From positions 31,973 to 95,972 of the forward strand of contig CACMZR010000008.1 of assembly GCA_902618245.1 (NCBI GenBank): DNA of 64,000 nucleotides, in the 5' to 3' direction. Below, piece after piece: positions 26,914 to 35,667 of this stretch. Below the pieces are notes generated by a model. That model saw only the letters and a program-made list of their open reading frames with translations. It was not told the origin of the DNA and did no database searches. The first letter of the stretch is position 1. Each line of letters opens with the position of its first letter. The DNA is from an uncultured Bacteroidota bacterium (GTDB lineage Bacteria; Bacteroidota; Bacteroidia; Flavobacteriales; Flavobacteriaceae). A program made the position numbers and the translations under genes.

Positions 26914-29334
26914 ATGAATATTGAAAATAAAGGAGAGGAACTTAAGATTTCATATGATGATTTTAAAGGCCAAGTAATTAGTGATTATAAAATTGCTGTA
27001 ACGAGTAGGGAGTGTAGTGTACTTGGAAGAAGAGAGGTTTTTTCTGGGAAAGGAAAATTTGGAATTTTTGGAGATGGGAAGGAATTACCTCAATTAGCCT
27101 TAAATCATTTTTTTAAAAAAGGTGATTATAGAGCAGGATATTATAGAGACCAGACCCTCCTAATGGCACAAGGACTCCTTACTACATCGAATATTTTTGC
27201 ATCCTTGTATGCTGACTTAGATCTTAAAAGAGAACCTATGTCAGGAGGAAGGCAAATGGGTGGCCACTTCATGACAGCCAACAAAAATCAAAATAATGAA
27301 TGGTTAAACTTATTAAAAATCAAAAATCATAGTGGAGATATTTCACCCACTGGATCCCAGATGCCAAGACTATTGGGTCTTGCCCAGGCATCAAAAATTT
27401 ATAGAGACCTTAATATAAAAAACAGTAAAAACTTTTCAGATAATGGAAATGAAATTGCATGGGGAACGATTGGAAATGCAAGTACAAGTGAGGGAATGTT
27501 TTTTGAGGCGATAAATGCTGCAGGTGTTCTTCAGGTTCCAATGGTAGTAAGCATTTGGGATGATGGTTATGGGATTTCAGTTTCAAATGAAGAGCAAACA
27601 ACAAAACAAAACATTTCCGAGGCACTCAAAGGTTTTCAAAGGACCGATAGTGAAAAGGGTTTTGAAATATTGTCGGTAAATGGATGGGATTACTTAAGCT
27701 TAATCGAGACGTATAATTTTGCTTCAAAAATTGCAAGGTCTGAACATGTACCGGTTTTGATTCATGTAAAAGAGTTAACTCAGCCATTAGGACATTCATC
27801 TTCTGGATCACATGAAAGATATAAAACTAAATCACGTCTTGAGTGGGAAAAAGAGTATGACTGCAACCTTAAAATGAGAGAATGGATAATAAGTGAAGGC
27901 TTAGCAACTGAATTAGAATTAGAGAATATCGAAAAACAAATTGTAACTGAGGTAAGGAACATAAGGCGTGAAGCATGGAATAACTATCAGTCTCCAATAA
28001 TCAAAGAAAGAGAAAACTTGATAAAATTTGAATCAGCACTAAAAAAAATTACACAAAATGACCCACAAATACACTTAATTTTTTCGCATTTAGAAAAAAT
28101 AGATGAAATTGGATATAAGGATCTTATATCTGCAGGTAGAAAAATAAATTTAATTCTTGCAAAATACGATTACAGTGGTTTTGAAAATTATATGAAATGG
28201 TTTAGAGACTTATATCAATTCGTGTCAAACAAAATTTCATCTGACTTATATAGTGTCTCTGTAAATGATTTGGAAAAGATTAACAATATTCAGCCAATTT
28301 ATAAAAAAGAGTCAGGAACTGTTGACGGGAGAATAATTATAAGAGACAATTTTGATGCATTATTTAAAAAGTATGACAATATTATAATGTTTGGAGAAGA
28401 TGTTGGAAAAATTGGTGATGTAAATCAGGGTATGGAGGGTATGCAAAAGAAATATGGAAAAATTAGAGTATCAGACACTGGGATTAGAGAGTCAACAATT
28501 ATTGGACAGGGAATAGGATTGGCGTTCCGTGGACTTCGTCCAATAGCAGAGATCCAATATCTGGATTACATTCTTTATTGTTTACAAATATTAAGTGATG
28601 ATTTAGCTTCAATGAGCTATAGAACTGTAGGGAAACAATTTGCGCCTTTAATAGTAAGAACAAGAGGTCACCGTTTAGAAGGAATTTGGCATTCAGGTTC
28701 ACAAATGGGTGGTTTAATTAATTTACTAAACGGTATTTATATACTGACACCGCGTAATATGACTCAAGCTGCTGGTTTTTACAATATGCTTATGAAAATT
28801 AAGCAGCCTGCTATAGTGATTGAATCTCTAAACGGATACCGAGTTAAAGAAAAAATGCCAGAAAATTTAGGTGAGTTTACTATTCCAATAGGCAAAATTG
28901 AAACTATTTTAGATGGAAATGATATTACAGTTTTATCTTATGGCTCTACATTGAGAATTGTTGAGAATACAGCAAAAAGGTTATTGCAGGAAGGAGTTTC
29001 AATTGAAATAATTGATTTGCAGTGTTTGATACCTTTCGATATTAAAAATGAAATTAAAGAAAGTATAAGAAAAACAAATCGATTATTAATTGTAGATGAA
29101 GATGTTCCAGGAGGTGCTTCGGCATATATACTGCATCAACTACTTGAAAAACAAAACATATTCAATTTACTTGACTCAACTCCCAAATTGTTAACAGCAA
29201 AGGCACATAGACCCGCTTACGGAAGTGATGGTGATTATTTTTCAAAACCTTCTGAGGACGATATTTTTGAGGCAGCTTATGAAATTATGAATGAACATAA
29301 TCCTATTAAATATCCTATTGTGTCTGGTAAATAA
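26914..29334 (+). CDS. Branched-chain 2-oxoacid dehydrogenase E1, fused alpha and beta subunits
   Basis: 806 aa from the ATG at 26914; the track start at 26902 is a TTG inside a promoter-like TATTTTG. E1 component decarboxylating branched-chain 2-oxoacids with thiamine diphosphate. The alpha half (1-450) has YYRDQTLLMAQG, TGSQMPRLLG, and a TPP-site variant GTIGNASTSEGMFFEA with WDDGYGISV. The beta half (from about 470) has MFGEDVGKIGDVNQG, DTGIRESTIIGQGIGLA and RTRGHRLEG. Such single-chain E1 proteins are usual in Bacteroidota. The specific substrate (branched-chain versus other 2-oxoacid) is inferred from family. It converges on holA with a 3-bp gap. Confidence 0.9.
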   Translation: MNIENKGEELKISYDDFKGQVISDYKIAVTSRECSVLGRREVFSGKGKFGIFGDGKELPQLALNHFFKKGDYRAGYYRDQTLLMAQGLLTTSNIFASLYADLDLKREPMSGGRQMGGHFMTANKNQNNEWLNLLKIKNHSGDISPTGSQMPRLLGLAQASKIYRDLNIKNSKNFSDNGNEIAWGTIGNASTSEGMFFEAINAAGVLQVPMVVSIWDDGYGISVSNEEQTTKQNISEALKGFQRTDSEKGFEILSVNGWDYLSLIETYNFASKIARSEHVPVLIHVKELTQPLGHSSSGSHERYKTKSRLEWEKEYDCNLKMREWIISEGLATELELENIEKQIVTEVRNIRREAWNNYQSPIIKERENLIKFESALKKITQNDPQIHLIFSHLEKIDEIGYKDLISAGRKINLILAKYDYSGFENYMKWFRDLYQFVSNKISSDLYSVSVNDLEKINNIQPIYKKESGTVDGRIIIRDNFDALFKKYDNIIMFGEDVGKIGDVNQGMEGMQKKYGKIRVSDTGIRESTIIGQGIGLAFRGLRPIAEIQYLDYILYCLQILSDDLASMSYRTVGKQFAPLIVRTRGHRLEGIWHSGSQMGGLINLLNGIYILTPRNMTQAAGFYNMLMKIKQPAIVIESLNGYRVKEKMPENLGEFTIPIGKIETILDGNDITVLSYGSTLRIVENTAKRLLQEGVSIEIIDLQCLIPFDIKNEIKESIRKTNRLLIVDEDVPGGASAYILHQLLEKQNIFNLLDSTPKLLTAKAHRPAYGSDGDYFSKPSEDDIFEAAYEIMNEHNPIKYPIVSGK

Positions 29335-29337
29335 AAA

Positions 29338-30339
29338 CTAGTTTTTGATTGAAAAAAGTTTCAATACCAGTTCTTCAAGAACTGTTTCATTCTTTTTGTT
29401 GTATCCACCAACACCCTTTGATTTTAAATCAGCTTTCATAATATATTCAAGTGCTTGAGAAATTTGTATTATAGAAAATCTTTCTGAAACTCTTTTATAT
29501 TCATCCATAAAGTATGGATTAATACCAACTCTGCTTAAGTCATTTCCAACAGTTTTCAACAAAATCAGTTTTTGAAAATAAGTGTGTAATGATCCCAAAA
29601 TAAGGACAATTGGGTTTTCTCTTAAATTACTACCTAAGAATTTTGCAATTTGAAATGCCTTTGAAAAATATCCTAGCCCAATTGCGCTTTGTAATTCGAA
29701 AACATTAAAATTTTTACTTATCCCTATATATTTTTCAATGTGTTCGTCATTTACTATTTCTCCTTCTGAAATTATAATTTTTAATTTTTTTAATTCACTG
29801 TCTAAACGGCTTAAATTATTTCCAATATTCGATACAAGTAACTCAGTTGCAATAGGAGAAATTTCTAATCTAATATTATTAGCACGATCTCGTATCCAAT
29901 TTAGTAGCTGATTATCATTTATACTTCTGAAGTTTCCAATCTCGCCATGAATTTTGACATTTTTGTATAGCTTTTTTCTTTTATCAAATTCTTTATTTTT
30001 GTAACAAAAAATTATAATCGAATGCTCAGAAGGTTGAGATACGTATTTTGCCAAATAATCATATTCAGATATGCGCATATTTTGAGCCTCATTTACTATT
30101 ATCAGATTATATTTTGATAACATTGGAAAACGCCTAGCCGATTCAATAATTTCAGATGCACTTGTATCTTGCCCATAAAATTTTGTGAAGTCGAACTCTT
30201 TTGAAGATTCTTGAACAATTTTATTTACAATGATAGATGAAATAGAATCTATAAAATAATTTTCTTTTCCCGATAGAAGATAGAAAGGTGAATAGTTCTC
30301 CTTTTTAATATTTAAGAGTATTTTATTATAATCTTGCAT
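29338..30339 (-). CDS. holA: DNA polymerase III, delta subunit
   Basis: 333 aa; part of the clamp loader that opens the beta clamp (dnaN is 12 kb away in this window). The HolA fold is recognised from the N-terminal FYLLSGKENYFIDSI, then TKFYGQDTSASEIIESARRFPMLSKYNLIIVNEAQ, and the C-terminal helical collar (NVFELQSAIG, NPIVLILGSLHTYFQKL). Length is usual. ATG at 30339. It is divergent from the HsdR_N-like gene by only 27 bp. Confidence 0.93.
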   Translation of the reverse strand: MQDYNKILLNIKKENYSPFYLLSGKENYFIDSISSIIVNKIVQESSKEFDFTKFYGQDTSASEIIESARRFPMLSKYNLIIVNEAQNMRISEYDYLAKYVSQPSEHSIIIFCYKNKEFDKRKKLYKNVKIHGEIGNFRSINDNQLLNWIRDRANNIRLEISPIATELLVSNIGNNLSRLDSELKKLKIIISEGEIVNDEHIEKYIGISKNFNVFELQSAIGLGYFSKAFQIAKFLGSNLRENPIVLILGSLHTYFQKLILLKTVGNDLSRVGINPYFMDEYKRVSERFSIIQISQALEYIMKADLKSKGVGGYNKKNETVLEELVLKLFSIKN

Positions 30340-30366
30340 CTAAAAATTTTGTTGCACCTTTATACA

Positions 30367-30819
30367 ATGGAAGAATTAAAATTTCCAAAATATAATCTAC
30401 AAATTAAAAATATAGAAAATAAAAAATATATTTTCGAACCCATACGTAAAAAATGGCTTTTGTGCACACCTGAAGAATGGGTAAGGGTCAATTGTATTAA
30501 TTATATTATTCATACTAAAGGGTATCCACCTTCTTTAATTAGTGTTGAGCACCAAATAGATGTTTATGGATTAAAAAAGAGGTTTGATTTATTAGTCTAC
30601 AATATCGATCTGTCACCCTTTATTTTAATAGAATGTAAATCACCTGTTGTAAAAATAAATCAAAAAGCATTTGATCAAATTATTCAATATAACCTTAAAC
30701 TCAAATGTCCTTATCTTATGATTACAAATGGCCTAAATCATTATTTTTGCAATGTAATTCAAAATGAAAAAAAAATTGAGTTTGTAGATTCTGTTCCTTC
30801 TTATTCGAAAGAAAAATGA
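30367..30819 (+). CDS. HsdR_N-type PD-(D/E)XK nuclease-like domain protein
   Basis: 150 aa from the ATG at 30367 (MEELKFPKYN); the track's TTG at 30334 lies inside holA. The protein is a stand-alone domain resembling the N-terminus of type I restriction R subunits. It has the conserved EEWVRVNCINYI helix, and the nuclease-like core KKRFDLLVYN...FILIECKSP supplies Asp, Glu and Lys in the PD-(D/E)XK arrangement, followed by QIIQYN and MITNG. No methylase or specificity genes are nearby, so this is not a restriction system. It overlaps the glycosyltransferase start by ATGA. Role unknown. Confidence 0.85.
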   Translation: MEELKFPKYNLQIKNIENKKYIFEPIRKKWLLCTPEEWVRVNCINYIIHTKGYPPSLISVEHQIDVYGLKKRFDLLVYNIDLSPFILIECKSPVVKINQKAFDQIIQYNLKLKCPYLMITNGLNHYFCNVIQNEKKIEFVDSVPSYSKEK

Positions 30820-31820
30820 AACGAGTTGCAGTTGTTCTTCTAAATTTTAATGGTTTAGAATTATTAAAAAAATTCTTAGAGGATACAATTTTATATAGTG
30901 CTGAGGCAGATTTTGTTTTAATTGACAATTGTTCAACCGATAATTCAGTATCTTGGTTTAAATCAAAATATCCAAATTTACTTTGTATACAATTAGATAA
31001 AAACTATGGATATGCAGGGGGTTATAACAAAGGGCTTAAATACGTAAAAAACAAATATTATGCCCTTTTAAATACTGATTTGATTGTTACAAAAAATTGG
31101 CTTAATCCGATTATCAAAAAATTAGAGACTAGTAGTAAAATAGGTGTTATTCAACCCCACATTTTAGATTTCAATAATAAAAATTATTTTGAATATGCAG
31201 GAGCTGCAGGAGGATATATTGATAAATATGGTTTCCCATATTGCAGAGGCAGAATATTTAGAACTGCTGAGGTAGATAAAGGTCAATATAATTTACCTAA
31301 AGAAATTTTTTGGGCTAGTGGTGCTTGTTTTGTAATAAAAAGTAAATTATTTTGGGAATTAAATGGTTTTGATTCTGACTTTTTTGCGCATCAAGAGGAA
31401 ATTGACCTATGTTGGAGAATTTTCAATCGGAACTATAAAATATATGCAATAGGTGAGTCTAAGGTCTATCATATAGGTGGCGCTACTTTACCAAAATCTC
31501 CAAACAAAACATATTTAAACCACAGAAATTCACTTTTCATGTTAATAAAAAACCTTCCAAATAAAAATAAATTTAATATTTTGATTGTACGATTATTGAT
31601 AGATTACTCTATTATTTTTTATTATCTATTTTCATTAAAATTATTGAATATAGTTTCTATACTTCGTGCACATATTGCATTTTATGCTTCATTTAGAAGA
31701 TTTGCTGCTAAAGAGATTAAAGTGAACAAAAAATCAGATTATTTTAAATATAAAAGCATTTTACATGCATATTTAGTTAGAGGACACTCATATTTCGGAG
31801 ATTTAAAGCACAAAAATTAA
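30816..31820 (+). CDS. Glycosyltransferase family 2
   Basis: 334 aa. The GT-A fold starts at VAVVLLNFNG; nucleotide-sugar contacts are in IDNCSTDNS, LDKNYGYAGGYNKG, and the DxD-like LLNTDL. WASGACFVIKSKLFWELNGFDSDFFAHQEEIDLCWR is the acceptor-side block typical of rhamnosyltransferase-like GT2 enzymes. A C-terminal hydrophobic stretch (about residues 265-290) suggests membrane association. It probably adds a sugar to an envelope polysaccharide, but no polysaccharide cluster is adjacent, so the acceptor is unknown. Translationally coupled to the HsdR_N-like gene. Confidence 0.9.
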   Translation: MKRVAVVLLNFNGLELLKKFLEDTILYSAEADFVLIDNCSTDNSVSWFKSKYPNLLCIQLDKNYGYAGGYNKGLKYVKNKYYALLNTDLIVTKNWLNPIIKKLETSSKIGVIQPHILDFNNKNYFEYAGAAGGYIDKYGFPYCRGRIFRTAEVDKGQYNLPKEIFWASGACFVIKSKLFWELNGFDSDFFAHQEEIDLCWRIFNRNYKIYAIGESKVYHIGGATLPKSPNKTYLNHRNSLFMLIKNLPNKNKFNILIVRLLIDYSIIFYYLFSLKLLNIVSILRAHIAFYASFRRFAAKEIKVNKKSDYFKYKSILHAYLVRGHSYFGDLKHKN

Positions 31821-31868
31821 ATAAATTCGTTTAATTTGTAAAATAAAAATTTTTAAAACAAATTTATT

Positions 31869-32720
31869 ATGAAAAGAGCTATAACTTTATTAATATCTGG
31901 GGTTTTACTTGCATCATGTGTATCGCAAAAAAAATTCACAGAATTAGAAGAATTACAGCAAAACACAAAAGATCTTTTAGATTCAACAACTGTAAAATTA
32001 AATGCTACTAGCGAAGAAAAAGAGGCTGCATTAGCACAACTTGCCACTCTCACTGAACAAAATAAGTTTTTAAAAGAAAATAATCAAGATTTGATCGATA
32101 ACATTGGAAATCTTACAACTCTTTCCAAAAAGGGTGCGGAAAACCTAGAAATGTCTCTAGAAAGCATGAAGGAAAAGGATGTTCGAATCCAAAAAATGCA
32201 AGACGCTGTTACAAAAAAAGATTCAGTCACCCTAGCACTAGTCACAAGTCTTAAGGGTGTACTTGGAAACCTTAGTGATGATGACATAGAGATAAATGTC
32301 GAAAAAGGTGTTGTTTATGTTTCAATTTCAGATAAACTATTATTTAGAAGTGGTAGTTATACTGTAACAACCAGGGCAAAAGAAGTTTTGGGAAAGGTTG
32401 CTAAAGTCGTAAATGAAAAACCTGATATCGAATTTATGGTTGAAGGTCATACAGATAACGTTCCTATTAAAATTGACGGAATTCAAGATAATTGGGAACT
32501 TTCCGTTAAGCGTGCAACAGCTGTTGTAAGAATTTTAGAAAAAGATTTTGGTGTTGCACCATCAAGAATGACTGCTGCGGGACGAAGCTATTACTTGCCA
32601 GTTGCAGATAATGATACTGCGTCTAATCGTGCGAAAAATAGGAGGACTAGAATTGTTGTCCTACCAAAATTAGACCAATTTTACGATCTTATAGATCAAG
32701 GTATGCAGTCTGCCCAATAA
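31869..32720 (+). CDS. OmpA-family peptidoglycan-binding lipoprotein
   Basis: 283 aa. Lipobox LASC (Cys 17) anchors it to a membrane. Residues about 25-120 form a long coiled coil rich in Glu, Leu and Lys. An OmpA_C domain follows (about 150-270), with FRSGSYTVTTRAKEVLGKVAKV, EGHTDNVPI and NRAKNRRTRIVV. It would tether outer membrane to peptidoglycan. The start ATG at 31869 has no Shine-Dalgarno; the upstream TAATTTG resembles a -7 element one base short. A strong intrinsic terminator follows. Confidence 0.95.
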   Translation: MKRAITLLISGVLLASCVSQKKFTELEELQQNTKDLLDSTTVKLNATSEEKEAALAQLATLTEQNKFLKENNQDLIDNIGNLTTLSKKGAENLEMSLESMKEKDVRIQKMQDAVTKKDSVTLALVTSLKGVLGNLSDDDIEINVEKGVVYVSISDKLLFRSGSYTVTTRAKEVLGKVAKVVNEKPDIEFMVEGHTDNVPIKIDGIQDNWELSVKRATAVVRILEKDFGVAPSRMTAAGRSYYLPVADNDTASNRAKNRRTRIVVLPKLDQFYDLIDQGMQSAQ

Positions 32721-32745
32721 GCGGATTTATAAAAAACTAAGAAAG

Positions 32746-32774
32746 GGCTACTCATACAAGTAGCCTTTTTTTTT
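32746..32774 (+). terminator. Intrinsic terminator after OmpA lipoprotein gene
   Basis: GGCTACT/AGTAGCC, a perfect 7-bp stem with a 6-base loop (cataca), is followed by nine T residues. It is the clearest Rho-independent terminator in the window. Confidence 0.9.
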
Positions 32775-32832
32775 AAGTAAATTTCCTTCCTTTGAATAAG
32801 GGAATATTAATCTTATCACACTCTTAAAATTG

Positions 32833-33471
32833 ATGAACATTGAAAATAACATAAGTAATTTAAAAAATAGTATTCCGGACAATGTTGATATTGTTGCTGT
32901 ATCAAAAACCAAACCCATAAATGACTTAATTAAAGCTTATCAAGCCGGTCAGAGAATATTTGGTGAAAATAAAGTTCAAGAAATGGTAGCAAAATTTGAG
33001 CAATTACCAAAAGATATAGAGTGGCACATGATTGGACATGTACAAACAAATAAAGTAAAATATATGGCCGCTTTTGTAAATACTATACAGTCGGTCGATA
33101 GTCAAAAACTACTTAAAGAAATTCAAAAACAAGCATATAGAAACAGACGAATAATAAGATGCCTCATACAAATCAGGATTGCTGATGAAGACACCAAATT
33201 TGGTATAGAGCCTTCAGAGTTAAATGATTTTTTAAATTTTTCTAAAATGCTACCAAATATTAAGATCACAGGACTAATGGGGATGGCAAGTTTTACAAAC
33301 AATAAAAATCAGATTAGAAATGAATTTAGAATGCTTTCAAACCTTTATGATGATTTTAGTGATCTTAAAGTATTATCAATTGGTATGAGTGGCGACTATC
33401 AGATAGGAATTGAAGAGGGCTCAACAATGATAAGAATTGGAAGTAAAATTTTTGGAGAGAGAAACTTTTGA
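32833..33471 (+). CDS. yggS: Pyridoxal-phosphate homeostasis protein, YggS/PROSC family
   Basis: 212 aa from the ATG at 32833 (the track adds a TTG codon). A PLP-binding TIM-barrel protein controlling vitamin B6 levels rather than a catalyst. The PLP lysine is in VAVSKTKP (about residue 25). The FGENKVQEM, EWHMIGHVQTNKVKY, GLMGMASF and SIGMSGDYQIGIEEGSTMIRIG blocks are all canonical. It is separated by one base from the DnaQ/GIY-YIG gene. Confidence 0.95.
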   Translation: MNIENNISNLKNSIPDNVDIVAVSKTKPINDLIKAYQAGQRIFGENKVQEMVAKFEQLPKDIEWHMIGHVQTNKVKYMAAFVNTIQSVDSQKLLKEIQKQAYRNRRIIRCLIQIRIADEDTKFGIEPSELNDFLNFSKMLPNIKITGLMGMASFTNNKNQIRNEFRMLSNLYDDFSDLKVLSIGMSGDYQIGIEEGSTMIRIGSKIFGERNF

Positions 33472-33472
33472 A

Positions 33473-34801
33473 ATGTATGCCATTTTAGATATTGAAACAA
33501 CTGGGGGTGATTATGATGAAGAAGGAATTACAGAAATTGCAATATATCAATATGATGGTTATAAAATTACAGACCAATTTTGTAGTTTGATTAATCCCAA
33601 AAAACAGATTCAACCATTTGTAAGAAAACTTACTGGAATAAATGAAAAGATGCTGCGAAATGCACCTATTTTCTTTGAAGTTGCTAAACGAATTGTAGAA
33701 ATTACAAAGGATTGTATAATTGTTGCTCACAATGCCGCTTTTGACTATAGAATATTAAAAACTGAATTCAAAAGACTTGGTTACGTCTATGAAAGGAAAA
33801 CAATTTGCACAATAAATTTATCAAAGGAACTACTACCCGATCAAAAAGCGTTTAGCTTAGGAAAGCTAGCTAGTAATCTTGGTATTCCCTTTTCAGAAAG
33901 ACATAGAGCATTTGGAGATGCCCAAGCAACTCTTAAACTCTTTGAATTACTTATTGAAAAAGATATAGGTAAAAATATAATTAGAGAACATACAAAGATT
34001 TTAAAGAATAATAAAACACCAAAAAGGTATCTTAAAATTATTGACAAATTACCATCTAAAATGGGAATATATTATATTCTTGATGCAAATAACGAAATTA
34101 TATACATCGGGAAAAGCAAAAATATCAAACAATCTGTTATTCAGGATTTAACCTCATCAAACAAAAAATCTATGATAATTCAAGATAAAATATCTAAGGT
34201 CTCTTTTTCTATTACTGGCGGAAAACTAACCATACATCTAAAGCAACAAAATGAAATAAAAATTAATCGTCCTAAATTAAATGGTTCCGCTAAATATAGA
34301 ATTTATCCAATTGGAATCAGAATTGATAATACAAAAACCTATCATAGTATAATTGTTGAGCAAGTCAAAAATAATTTTGAATATTTATCTGTCTTTAAAA
34401 ACAAAAATTTAGCAGAAAAGACAGTATCAATTTTGGCAGACGAATTTAAAATACAGCTCAAAAATTCAAACAGCATAAATTCAGATAGTAACAAGACAAT
34501 TCAAAAAAAAGATACACCTAAACAGCATAATAAAAAAATCATGGAATTATGTAAGTCATTTTCATATCCTTTCCCTGATTTCTTGTTCACCGAAAACGGT
34601 AGAAAACATGGAGAATTCACTTTTATTTTAATAAAAAATAATCAATTTAAAGGTTATGGATATTTTGAATTATACCATCAAATTAAATCAATGTCACAGA
34701 TAGAATCTCGTCTTGTTTCAATGGAAGAAAATAATGATGTTAAAAAATTAATTTATAGTTTTTTAATAAAAAAGAAATATTTAAAGTTGATAAATTTATA
34801 A
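33473..34801 (+). CDS. DnaQ-like 3'-5' exonuclease fused to GIY-YIG domain
   Basis: 442 aa from the ATG at 33473, one base after the yggS stop; the track's TTG at 33437 lies inside yggS. Residues 1-165 are a DEDDh exonuclease: ILDIETTGG (ExoI), VAHNAAFDYRIL (ExoII) and HRAFGDAQATLKLF (ExoIII). A UvrC-like GIY-YIG domain follows (about 195-290), with MGIYYILDANNEIIYIGKSKN. The remaining 150 residues are uncharacterised. It is related to DnaQ-UvrC-type proteins known in several bacteria and suggests a role in repair; the actual substrate is not known. The GIY-YIG catalytic Arg and Glu are not obvious to me. Confidence 0.85.
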   Translation: MYAILDIETTGGDYDEEGITEIAIYQYDGYKITDQFCSLINPKKQIQPFVRKLTGINEKMLRNAPIFFEVAKRIVEITKDCIIVAHNAAFDYRILKTEFKRLGYVYERKTICTINLSKELLPDQKAFSLGKLASNLGIPFSERHRAFGDAQATLKLFELLIEKDIGKNIIREHTKILKNNKTPKRYLKIIDKLPSKMGIYYILDANNEIIYIGKSKNIKQSVIQDLTSSNKKSMIIQDKISKVSFSITGGKLTIHLKQQNEIKINRPKLNGSAKYRIYPIGIRIDNTKTYHSIIVEQVKNNFEYLSVFKNKNLAEKTVSILADEFKIQLKNSNSINSDSNKTIQKKDTPKQHNKKIMELCKSFSYPFPDFLFTENGRKHGEFTFILIKNNQFKGYGYFELYHQIKSMSQIESRLVSMEENNDVKKLIYSFLIKKKYLKLINL

Positions 34802-34854
34802 GTATTCAGAAAATATAATAGATTTTAATTAGAAGTTTACTTTAATTTATAATA

Positions 34855-35667
34855 ATGAAAAGATTGCAACATCGTCTTCACACAATAATATATGAAGCTG
34901 ATACTCCGGCGGGAAGACTTTTTGATGTTTTATTATTGATAACTATATTATTAAGTGTTTTTTTTGTTTCATTAGAAAGTATTGAATCAGTAAGTAATGT
35001 TTATAGTGAATACTTGAATATAGCAGAATGGGTAGTTACAATTTTATTTACAATTGAATATTTACTGAGAATTATATGCGTTCGGAGACCACTCAGTTAC
35101 ATTTTCAGTTTTTATGGAATAATTGACTTTGTTTCAATTGTCCCAAAATACCTTTCTTTGATTATAATTGGGACAAACAGTTTAGTAGCTTTAAAAGCAC
35201 TTCGTCTATTAAGAGTATTTAGAATACTTAAGCTTGCGCCATATATAGGCGAGTCTAATGCCTTATTAAAAGCTTTAAGAGCAAGCGGAAGGAAAATATT
35301 CGTGTTTCTTTTTAGTGTAGTCATTTTGTGCATCATTTTTGGAAGTATTATGTATCTTGTTGAAAGTGAAAAAAGTGGTTTTACTAGTATACCAAGTAGT
35401 ATTTACTGGTGTATAGTAACTCTAACAACTGTTGGTTACGGTGATATTGCACCTGTAACTCCATTTGGGCAATTTTTAGCATCAATAATAATGGTTTTAG
35501 GTTATGGTATAATAGCTGTTCCAACCGGAATTGTTACAGCTGAAATGACAAAAAACAAGAATGTAGATTTAAATACCCAATCTTGTCCATATTGTATGAA
35601 TTCTGATCACAAAGAAGGTGCAATTTATTGTCACGAGTGTGGTAAAATACTTAATGATGAAAAATAA
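34855..35667 (+). CDS. Voltage-gated K+ channel-like protein with C-terminal zinc ribbon
   Basis: 270 aa. Six membrane segments (about residues 20-215): an S4-like helix LKALRLLRVFRILKLA with regularly spaced Arg/Lys, and the pore filter TLTTVGYGDIAP (K+ selective). After S6 (GYGIIAVPTGIVTAEM) a cytoplasmic tail ends in CPYC...CHEC (about residues 243-262), a zinc-ribbon pattern. The tail overlaps the start of miaA by 14 bp. Family assignment is strong; the ribbon's role is unknown. Confidence 0.92.
   Translation: MKRLQHRLHTIIYEADTPAGRLFDVLLLITILLSVFFVSLESIESVSNVYSEYLNIAEWVVTILFTIEYLLRIICVRRPLSYIFSFYGIIDFVSIVPKYLSLIIIGTNSLVALKALRLLRVFRILKLAPYIGESNALLKALRASGRKIFVFLFSVVILCIIFGSIMYLVESEKSGFTSIPSSIYWCIVTLTTVGYGDIAPVTPFGQFLASIIMVLGYGIIAVPTGIVTAEMTKNKNVDLNTQSCPYCMNSDHKEGAIYCHECGKILNDEK

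Noticed and set aside
30367-30819. Restriction-modification or defence island
   Set aside because: Only a lone HsdR_N-like domain is present; no methylase, specificity or helicase genes nearby.
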